A DNA stretch of 5,065 nt from NCBI GenBank assembly GCA_944391545.1, contig CALXTZ010000093.1:1-5065 (forward strand), written 5' to 3'. Both the position numbers and the translations under genes were made by a program. Source of the stretch: an uncultured Alphaproteobacteria bacterium. Its GTDB lineage: Bacteria; Pseudomonadota; Alphaproteobacteria; CAAHEQ01; UBA3637. Below, in pieces: positions 1 through 4,435 of the stretch. The notes under the pieces were generated by a model that saw only the letters and a list, made by a program, of their open reading frames with translations, ran no database searches and was not told the origin of the DNA. Position 1 is the first letter of the stretch. Every line of letters starts with the position of its first letter.

Positions 1-249
1 TCCGATTTTCTTGGCAAGCTTTTCTTTCGGCACCGTTTGCAGCTGATCCAAAGCAATTTGGCCTTCTTTTTCCTTTAAATTCAAATTGACCCGAAACGGA
101 TAGTATCGAATTTTCGACGTAATCGGCGCCACCGTCACATACGGCAAGGTCGCATTCAATTCATCGGGAGAAACCACCACGGCCGGTTTCGGATGAGGCC
201 GTGCCATCGTTCCCGTTTCAATCAAATAAACAGCAAATCGTTTTACCAT
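1..249 (-). CDS. mazF: MazF/PemK-family toxin, C-terminus cut off by contig end
   Basis: Type II toxin of the MazF/PemK family; known members are ribosome-independent or ribosome-associated mRNA endonucleases inhibited by a MazE partner. Only the first 83 residues are present because the frame runs off the left end. The frame starts RFAVYLIETG, then has PAVVVSPDELN (residues 22-32), VAPITS (40-45) and GQIALDQLQTV (63-73), followed by KKIG. This order matches the common MazF pattern of RPxVVVSPDEMN, VAPMT, GxIxLDQxRTV and RRLG. The ATG at 249-247 overlaps the antitoxin stop by 7 nt and has AGGAG seven bases upstream, supporting translational coupling. Oddities: the N-terminal loop looks about three residues shorter than usual, and the position of the conserved Arg before Pro is Lys21. 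T44 could correspond to the active-site Thr of MazF. The family call is firm; catalytic activity is unproven. Confidence 0.87.
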   Translation of the reverse strand, partial: MVKRFAVYLIETGTMARPHPKPAVVVSPDELNATLPYVTVAPITSKIRYYPFRVNLNLKEKEGQIALDQLQTVPKEKLAKKIG

Positions 250-461
250 TCCCACTCTCCTGCCGGGTTGATCGGCTCTTGTTTATTTTCGGTTGCGACA
301 AAATCATCCCACTCCGCGCGCACGGTTTGAGCCGCCCGAATGGTCATGACTTTGTTTTTCACCGTGACTTCGACTTCCGGGCCGAACGCACATTCTTTAA
401 TCAGCGCCTGTGGCAGTCGCAACCCTTGAGAATTCCCGATCCGCACCAAAGACAATTTCAT
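243..461 (-). CDS. mazE: MazE-family (AbrB/SpoVT fold) antitoxin
   Basis: A 72-residue protein whose first 45 residues form a SpoVT/AbrB-type swapped-hairpin DNA-binding domain: KLSLVRIGNSQGLRLPQALI, then a hydrophobic/charged alternation (EVEVTVKNKVMTIRA). The GNSxGxRLP signature is diagnostic of MazE/PemI-like antitoxins. The acidic, tryptophan-containing tail (residues 50-72, ending GEWEW) is the part expected to wrap the toxin. In this family the antitoxin neutralises MazF and, alone or with the toxin, represses its own operon. The gene starts immediately after the upstream stop codon (TAA then ATG) and its GGAGG ribosome site lies inside the last codons of that gene, so it should be translated by coupling or reinitiation. 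It overlaps the toxin ATG. Length is slightly shorter than E. coli MazE. I see no separate promoter directly upstream, though one inside the upstream gene cannot be excluded. Confidence 0.88.
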   Translation of the reverse strand: MKLSLVRIGNSQGLRLPQALIKECAFGPEVEVTVKNKVMTIRAAQTVRAEWDDFVATENKQEPINPAGEWEW

Positions 462-2030
462 TTAGACGCCTCCTTTTTTCTTGGGCCCGACGATGTGTTT
501 TAAAATCATGTACAGCCGACCGGCATCCGAACCGATCAGAACCGGCAACAACACACTTTTCTTTTCGCTTTCTTTTGCTTTGGCCGCCAGCGCATCAAAT
601 TCGCCCATATAGCGCATCATCGCCACGCGGCAAGCCGGATTTTGTTCGAATAATTCTTTGACTTTTTCGGTCTTTTTATCCGGCAGCGCCGTAATCAGGT
701 AACGCATAAACGCGCTGTTGTCGCCGGCATAATATTTTTTCCACAGCTCTTCTTCGGCTTTCGGCGTGAAAATGTGAACGATGTCCATCGAGAAAGTCGC
801 CAAATGTTCCAAAATCAAGCGTGCGTCTTTCATGAACTGATCCGTTTGCACGTCTTGCAAATCCGCTTTCAGCTGTTTGAAATAGCTTTCGGCCTTTTTC
901 GATGTTTCAATCAGTTTTTCGGCTTCCTCATGAATGCCCAGCTGCGTTAAGTTTTGAACTTTGGTTTCCGTTTCTTTCAAAGCCTGGCTCATGACTTCGG
1001 TTTGCAGCACAAATTGAGACCCGACATCATTTAAATGATGAATGGCTTGATCGGATAACTGGAACAAAGCCTGGCTTTGTTCAGCCACTTTTTCCTGCGC
1101 GGCCGATAATTTATGAACGCTTTTTTCAACTTCCTGATCCAAAAAAGCGCCTTGTGTTTTCAAAACCGTCAAAATCTTTTCGGCATTTTCGAATAACCGA
1201 TTGTTGTATTCCTGTGTTTGCGCTTCATACCGTTCAAACACGGAATCCAATCGCGCCGAATGCGCATCAAACGCATCGCACACACGGCCGGCTTTGTCCA
1301 TCATGGTTTCCGTTTTGTCCGTCGCCTGGACCAAAGAACCGGTCACGGTTTCAATCCGCGCCACGTTTTCGGTCAACACGCCCGAGATACCGCCCATAAT
1401 GTGGGCGATTTTTTCGGAGGTTCCTTGTAAAATCCGAGCGCGATCTTGCAAAGAATCCGTGATTTGCAACGTTGCATCATTGGCTTTTTCGGTTGATTTG
1501 GCCAGCGAACTGACGTGTTTCGCCAATTCTTTGGCCGTTGCCACCGTTTTCACGTCCGCTTGTTCCATCACCAAAGCCAAATCTTTGACCCATTGTTTTA
1601 AATCTTCGCGCGTTTCGTTGGTTTGAGTCGCCATGGCGGCAAATACGTTTTTAAACTCCATAATCTGGCGGCGCAACGCATCCGTCAGCGTTTTCGTATA
1701 GACAGCACCTTCTTCGGTCGGATACATTAACTGGCTCATATAACTGCGCAACATGTCCGTTTCCTGACGCAATTGATTGCGCCGTTCCACCCATGCCACG
1801 ACAAACCAAATCAGGACGAAAGGCAAAACCTGGCTGGAAATCATACCGACGAATTCGGCCGGGCTGAGGTGAAACCGGTTTTCCCACCATCCCGCATAAA
1901 CAAAATAATCTGCGGCCAGGTACAGCCAAACACCGCTTAAAATCACGGCTACCCAATAAATCGGCTTTGTCCACCAAGCCGGTCGACCCGGCAGACGAGA
2001 ATCAAAAGTTGTTTGCTTGTGTGTTGTCAT
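462..2030 (-). CDS. Inner-membrane-anchored long coiled-coil protein, function unknown
   Basis: A 522-residue protein. I chose the ATG at 2030-2028 because AAGGAGG lies five bases upstream; the in-frame ATG at 2078 would add 16 residues and has no such site. Two hydrophobic segments (about 24-46 and 60-81) lie near the N-terminus, the second followed by basic VERRNQLR, so the bulk is probably cytoplasmic. Residues about 85-410 are almost entirely helical and coiled-coil-like, rich in Gln, Glu, Lys and Thr with heptad hydrophobics, resembling chemoreceptor signalling helices or RmuC/apolipoprotein-like proteins, but I see no methyl-accepting hairpin signature. A compact C-terminal domain (about 410-515) carries ELWKKYYAGDNSAFMRYL, VAMMRYMGEF and GSDAGRLYMIL. 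I recall this W..Y..GD, RY..EF, SD.G+LY pattern from conserved alphaproteobacterial hypotheticals; no search was run. It is the first gene of a unit with the toxin-antitoxin pair. No function is claimed. Confidence 0.85.
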   Translation of the reverse strand: MTTHKQTTFDSRLPGRPAWWTKPIYWVAVILSGVWLYLAADYFVYAGWWENRFHLSPAEFVGMISSQVLPFVLIWFVVAWVERRNQLRQETDMLRSYMSQLMYPTEEGAVYTKTLTDALRRQIMEFKNVFAAMATQTNETREDLKQWVKDLALVMEQADVKTVATAKELAKHVSSLAKSTEKANDATLQITDSLQDRARILQGTSEKIAHIMGGISGVLTENVARIETVTGSLVQATDKTETMMDKAGRVCDAFDAHSARLDSVFERYEAQTQEYNNRLFENAEKILTVLKTQGAFLDQEVEKSVHKLSAAQEKVAEQSQALFQLSDQAIHHLNDVGSQFVLQTEVMSQALKETETKVQNLTQLGIHEEAEKLIETSKKAESYFKQLKADLQDVQTDQFMKDARLILEHLATFSMDIVHIFTPKAEEELWKKYYAGDNSAFMRYLITALPDKKTEKVKELFEQNPACRVAMMRYMGEFDALAAKAKESEKKSVLLPVLIGSDAGRLYMILKHIVGPKKKGGV

Positions 2031-2049
2031 GAAAGCCTCCTTTTTGAAA

Positions 2050-2078
2050 AGGATAAACGATTTTGAAACAAAGCGCAA
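2050..2078 (-). promoter_or_regulatory. Candidate leftward sigma70-type promoter
   Basis: On the minus strand, TTGCGC (2078-2073) is separated by exactly 17 bases from TATCCT (2055-2050); each hexamer matches four of six consensus bases. Transcription would start near 2043, leaving a short leader of about 13 nt that just contains the AAGGAGG site for the coiled-coil gene. One of the TGTAATTACA palindromes sits 14 bp upstream of the -35 element. This is a consensus match only. Confidence 0.45.
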
Positions 2079-2087
2079 GAAGAAATT

Positions 2088-2101
2088 ACTTTGTAATTAC
2101 A
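2088..2101. repeat. Palindromic direct repeat copy 1 (putative operator)
   Basis: First copy of the 14-mer ACTTTGTAATTACA. It contains the perfect 10-bp palindrome TGTAATTACA (2092-2101). It lies just upstream of the candidate leftward promoter, in a position suitable for a dimeric regulator. The identical second copy is 71 bp away in the same orientation. Confidence 0.6.
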
Positions 2102-2158
2102 TTTTTCGTTTAACGCAAGGCAAACGGCGCATCGACGTTTTTTCCCTATCAAGGAATC

Positions 2159-2172
2159 ACTTTGTAATTACA
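2159..2172. repeat. Palindromic direct repeat copy 2 (putative operator)
   Basis: Second copy of ACTTTGTAATTACA, with the perfect palindrome TGTAATTACA at 2163-2172. It ends 21 bp before the TTGACA of the rightward promoter region. Two exact copies within one divergent intergenic region suggest binding sites for one transcription factor serving the leftward unit, the rightward unit or both. The regulator is unknown. Confidence 0.6.
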
Positions 2173-2193
2173 CTCTATCAACAAAATCCTCCC

Positions 2194-2268
2194 TTGACAA
2201 GCCCTTGTTTTCAACACCTTTAAAAATCAAGAAAAACCTTGACTTATCCGGCCCTTTTCTTTAAAAAT
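2194..2268 (+). promoter_or_regulatory. Tandem rightward promoter-like units for the pseudopilin gene
   Basis: There are two imperfect copies of a TTGAC-containing unit. The first has TTGACA (2194-2199) and CTTTAAAAAT (2218-2227). The second has TTGACT (2239-2244) and the same CTTTAAAAAT (2259-2268). In the second, TTGACT and TAAAAA (2262-2267) are 17 bases apart, giving the better promoter match; transcription would start near 2274. The first unit has a perfect -35 but no good -10 at 16-18 bases. The ribosome site AAAGGAG (2284-2290) follows. Confidence 0.4.
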
Positions 2269-2296
2269 AAAAGAAACAGCTGTAAAGGAGATCGTT

Positions 2297-3532
2297 ATGA
2301 AATACCTGCAAACGGGTCGTTCTATATTGGAAATGCTGGCCGTCCTCGCACTTATGGGATTGATTAGCTTTGCCGGACTGGTTGGCTATAACGAAGCCAT
2401 CGTTCGAAATCAAGCCGTCAACATCGGAAAAGATGCTTTATTGCGGGCTGCGGCTGTCAATGCGTTGTCTCAATCTTATTTCGTCCGGTCGTTGTCCGAA
2501 AACGCGGCGATTGATTTATCCGGATTTTCCGATAAAATTCAGGATATGACCGTTTCGACGAAAAAAGAAACCAATGCCAGTTTTATCATTACGTATACCG
2601 GTGTTCCGAAGCGTGTTTGTGAGCGGGTGATTGAAACCAATGCGATCGGGCTTTACAAAACAACCGTTAACAATGCCGATTTATCGCTTGACAACATGAC
2701 AACCATTTGCACCGGCGCCACCAACACGATTTCTTTTTCATTTTACCGCGCTGGATATACGTCTTCTCGTGTTGAAGAAGCCGGCGATTCCGGTTCTTCT
2801 TCGACAACCAACCCGTGCGCCGAAATTCGCTGTAACGGTTGCCAAGTGTGTTTAAACGGTGTTTGTGTCAATGATTCATCTAAATGTTCCGGTTGTCAAA
2901 CATGTAACGGCATCTGTATTGATGATGATTCTAAATGCGGATCCGGTTCTTGTATCAACGGCACCTGTTACTGCCCGGCCGGCGTCAGCGGGGATGATTG
3001 TTCGATTGATTTATGTGCCGGCATCACGTGTTCCGGGAACGGGACCTGTGCAAACGGTAAATGCACATGCAATACAAACTATTACGGGGACGATTGTTCT
3101 GTACAATGTACTGAAAATCAAATATATGTAGATGGTGAATGCACTTGTGCAACAATTGCAAATTGTAGTGCTTACAATGATGCCTGTACTTGCCAAGTAT
3201 GTGATCCTTCTTATATACCTTCTAGCGACAGGAAATCATGCATTCTTACGCCACGCTGCAATATTTACCCGGAAGGAACACCATGTTATGTATCTCCTTC
3301 TATATTTGGAGTATGTCATTATGGCGCTTGTTTAGATTTAGTAGGGGCTCCAGAAGTACAAGGGCCGGTATCAAATTGTGCATCGTATTCAGACAACACA
3401 TTATGCTATCTTTCAGACGAGGTAATCAGCGTTTGTAAAAACGGAAAATGTTTATCTATTGACGAAGTGTCTGACCCAAGTACAGGCAAACCGACACATA
3501 GCCCGGGCGGCGGCAGCGGTAGCACAAATTAA
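2297..3532 (+). CDS. Type IV pseudopilin-like protein with EGF-like and cysteine-rich tail (putative surface adhesin)
   Basis: A 411-residue protein with AAAGGAG six bases before its ATG. The N-terminus is a type IV prepilin signal: a 7-residue leader MKYLQTG, predicted cleavage after Gly7, Glu at mature position 5 (RSILE), then a hydrophobic helix (about 11-30). Known prepilins are cleaved and N-methylated by PilD-type peptidases and assembled or anchored at the inner membrane. Residues 31-155 look like a small pilin-type globular domain with C108 and C138, possibly disulphide-bonded. A Ser/Gly linker (163-172) leads to a Cys-rich tail (174-385). This includes CNGCQVC/CSGCQTC repeats, an EGF/tenascin-like module (240-267, CxxxxCSGNGTCxNGKCTC...YYGDDC) and two 4-Cys modules (321-345 and 361-385). 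It ends in a Gly/Ser tail with no C-terminal membrane anchor. Codon usage changes after residue 268. A role in adhesion or a minor pilus tip is inference; no pilus assembly genes are in view. Confidence 0.85.
   Translation: MKYLQTGRSILEMLAVLALMGLISFAGLVGYNEAIVRNQAVNIGKDALLRAAAVNALSQSYFVRSLSENAAIDLSGFSDKIQDMTVSTKKETNASFIITYTGVPKRVCERVIETNAIGLYKTTVNNADLSLDNMTTICTGATNTISFSFYRAGYTSSRVEEAGDSGSSSTTNPCAEIRCNGCQVCLNGVCVNDSSKCSGCQTCNGICIDDDSKCGSGSCINGTCYCPAGVSGDDCSIDLCAGITCSGNGTCANGKCTCNTNYYGDDCSVQCTENQIYVDGECTCATIANCSAYNDACTCQVCDPSYIPSSDRKSCILTPRCNIYPEGTPCYVSPSIFGVCHYGACLDLVGAPEVQGPVSNCASYSDNTLCYLSDEVISVCKNGKCLSIDEVSDPSTGKPTHSPGGGSGSTN
3014..3097 (+). other. EGF-like module inside the pseudopilin
   Basis: Residues 240-267 have the spacing C-x4-C-x5-C-x4-C-x-C-x8-C, with CSGNGTC and NGKCTC followed by YYGDDC. 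This is the typical arrangement of a laminin/tenascin-type EGF repeat and should form three disulphides once exported. The preceding stretch, ending CYCPAGVSGDDC (224-235), looks like a second, partial EGF-like unit. The module ends exactly where codon usage shifts. Confidence 0.65.
3257..3451 (+). repeat. Two diverged 4-cysteine modules, 40-residue period
   Basis: Residues 321-345 and 361-385 both follow C-x8-C-Y-x8-C-x4-C-L, with every cysteine offset by exactly 40 residues. Shared features are the Tyr after the second Cys, Val before the third, Gly in the last loop (HYGAC and KNGKC) and Leu after the fourth. The DNA has diverged, so this is an old duplication. The GTPC ... GVC..G.C pattern superficially resembles ADAM/ADAMTS-type cysteine-rich segments; homology is not claimed. 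Confidence 0.6.
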
Positions 3533-3558
3533 CGCATGGCTTTCTTTTTAAAAAGCGT

Positions 3559-3587
3559 TTGACATTCTTTCGCGGGCGGCCTAGGAT
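3559..3587 (+). promoter_or_regulatory. Candidate strong sigma70-type promoter for the microprotein pair
   Basis: A perfect TTGACA (3559-3564) is followed after exactly 17 bases by TAGGAT (3582-3587, four of six consensus). It is the best promoter match in the window. Transcription would begin near 3594, just before the AAGGAAGAGG ribosome site (3605-3614) of the first small ORF, and would end at the terminator at 3792-3824, giving a transcript of about 230 nt. Confidence 0.6.
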
Positions 3588-3617
3588 AAAAAAGGGTCCA
3601 CATGAAGGAAGAGGCCT

Positions 3618-3677
3618 ATGAAAAAGGTATTGACATTTAATGAAAAGGGTCAACTGAACAAAAGGAGAGGATTATGA
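3618..3677 (+). CDS. 19-residue small ORF, possible leader peptide
   Basis: ATG at 3618 to TGA at 3675-3677, encoding a basic peptide that starts MKKVLTFNEKG and ends NKRRGL. It has a purine-rich site, AAGGAAGAGG, ending three bases before the ATG. Its stop overlaps the next start as ATGA, a typical arrangement for translational coupling, and its last codons contain the ribosome site of the following ORF. No family is recognised. It may be a true microprotein or a translated leader that sets expression of the 34-residue membrane peptide. Its shortness makes coding status uncertain; the support is the promoter, ribosome site and overlap together. Confidence 0.4.
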   Translation: MKKVLTFNEKGQLNKRRGL

Positions 3678-3778
3678 TTGACGATTTTGCATCTTGGTTA
3701 TCCAGTAACAAATGGATGAGCATTGCGTGTGTGTTGTCTGTATTTGTTTTGGCGATTGCACCGTATGCTATGCGTTAA
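3674..3778 (+). CDS. 34-residue single-span membrane microprotein
   Basis: ATG at 3674 to TAA at 3776-3778, preceded by AAAGGAGAGG with GGAG six bases from the start. The peptide begins MIDDFASWLSSNKWMS and continues with a hydrophobic segment (residues about 16-32, IACVLSVFVLAIAPYAM) ending in Arg. This fits a one-pass inner-membrane microprotein with an amphipathic N-terminal stretch. It overlaps the 19-codon ORF by ATGA and is followed 13 bases later by a strong terminator, so the pair forms a self-contained unit. I do not recognise a family. Possibilities are a small regulatory membrane peptide or a type I toxin-like peptide; neither is demonstrated, and no antisense RNA gene is evident. 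Confidence 0.6.
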   Translation: MIDDFASWLSSNKWMSIACVLSVFVLAIAPYAMR

Positions 3779-3791
3779 GGTTTAACCAGTG

Positions 3792-3824
3792 AAAAAGCCC
3801 TGCCGTTTCAGCAGGGTTTTTTTT
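3792..3824. terminator. Bidirectional rho-independent terminator
   Basis: The stem CCCTGC (3798-3803) pairs with GCAGGG (3811-3816) around a 7-base loop. It is flanked by AAAAA (3792-3796) on the left and eight T (3817-3824) on the right. Rightward it ends the microprotein unit with a U8 tract. Leftward the same stem is followed by U5, so it can also end transcripts arriving from the lysS side. Confidence 0.9.
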
Positions 3825-3840
3825 ATGATTTGACCGTAAC

Positions 3841-3959
3841 ACACCCTGCATAAGCGGGGGGATGCCGACAATCCGGCCTCACCGTAAGGCTTGCGAAGCT
3901 TTAGGACGGCCGAACAACGTTCGAAAAGGTTGATACCCCTTGCGTCAGCCGGTGCAAGT
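3841..3959 (-). ncRNA. Candidate structured RNA in the non-coding stretch (strand and identity uncertain)
   Basis: The stretch 3825-4065 has no convincing gene but holds nested inverted repeats. TAAGGCTT (3885-3892) faces AAGCTTTA (3896-3903). CGGCC (3874-3878) pairs with GGCCG (3908-3912) and, on the minus strand only, extends to 8 bp with two G-U pairs. Outside these are GGGG (3858-3861) with CCCC (3936-3939), GC with GC, and TGCA (3847-3850) with TGCA (3953-3956). CAAC/GTTG (3915-3918, 3929-3932) could form a side hairpin. A rod with an internal bubble and a total length near 120-170 nt to the leftward terminator is reminiscent of 6S RNA, but I cannot confirm it. Upstream on the minus strand lie TTGACA (3998-3993) and TAAAAT (3970-3965), 22 bases apart and so suboptimal. 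I did not find the signature motifs of SRP RNA, RNase P RNA, tmRNA or tRNA. It may simply be a 3' UTR. Confidence 0.3.
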
Positions 3960-4065
3960 TTATGATTTTAACACAATCGGCATGCATCAACTTGTCAACC
4001 GCCGGAACCACCACCTTTTCAAAAGCGTCGCGCCTGACAGCCCTGAACACCCGCCGATACAAATG

Positions 4066-4419
4066 TTATTTTTTCCCGGAGGTCGCCAAAATTTCGCACA
4101 ACATCCGAAACACAACGAAAACAACAAAGACAGTGATTAAACCGCCGAACATCGCTGAAATATTCGGAAAGCGGAACAACGCGACCAATGCGTAAATCCC
4201 CAAAATAATCAAACCGATCATGTAAACCAACTCGACACGATTTTGCAACATCGGGCCCAATTTAGATGTCAAAATCGGTTCTTTGACGTCTTTAAACCGC
4301 ATCAAAAAGTTTTTTGTTTTATCCGCAGCCTGTTTCACCTTTGTCCAATCTGGCTTTTTCGCATCACTCTTGGTTTGTTTTGTTTCGGCTTTCGCCTGTT
4401 TGGTTTCTTCTTTTTTCAT
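4066..4419 (-). CDS. DUF4282-like small two-span membrane protein
   Basis: A 117-residue protein. The ATG at 4419-4417 is chosen because AGGAGAGG lies just upstream; an earlier in-frame ATG at 4470 lies inside lysS and has no such support. The first 45 residues are very Lys-rich (MKKEETKQAKAETKQTKSD), cytoplasmic-looking and of low complexity. Two hydrophobic segments follow, about 64-83 (VYMIGLIILGIYALVALF) and 89-109. The second runs into FRMLCEI, and an arginine (R61) precedes the first. The GL-hydrophobic, GG, RxxCE arrangement resembles the DUF4282 family as I remember it; function in that family is unknown. It sits 16 nt after lysS on the same strand, so co-transcription is likely. I saw no terminator directly after its stop; the next is the bidirectional one at 3792-3824. 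Confidence 0.75.
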   Translation of the reverse strand: MKKEETKQAKAETKQTKSDAKKPDWTKVKQAADKTKNFLMRFKDVKEPILTSKLGPMLQNRVELVYMIGLIILGIYALVALFRFPNISAMFGGLITVFVVFVVFRMLCEILATSGKK

Positions 4420-4435
4420 CCTTTTCCTCTCCTTT

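Noticed and set aside
1..6. TCCGAT at the left end resembles the tail of the Illumina adapter
   Set aside because: The match breaks at the seventh base, and the bases translate sensibly as the KKIG of MazF, so it is probably genomic.
201..503. Rightward ORF of 100 codons opposite the mazE/mazF genes
   Set aside because: It is antisense to two recognisable genes, has no ribosome site and no family-like sequence; it is a shadow frame.
1201..1626. Rightward ORF of 141 codons opposite the coiled-coil gene
   Set aside because: It lies wholly within the strongly supported minus-strand gene and its translation looks random.
3544..3555. CTTTTTAAAAAG palindrome after the pseudopilin stop as a terminator
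   Set aside because: It is all A/T with no loop or GC stem and no T tract after it; it is unlikely to terminate transcription.
3630..3658. Second TTGACA inside the 19-codon ORF as a promoter
   Set aside because: No -10-like hexamer occurs at 16-18 bases downstream.
3910..3935. GTTCGAA with flanking CAAC/GTTG as a tRNA or tmRNA T-arm
   Set aside because: The stem and loop lengths do not fit, and no acceptor, D or anticodon arms are found around it.
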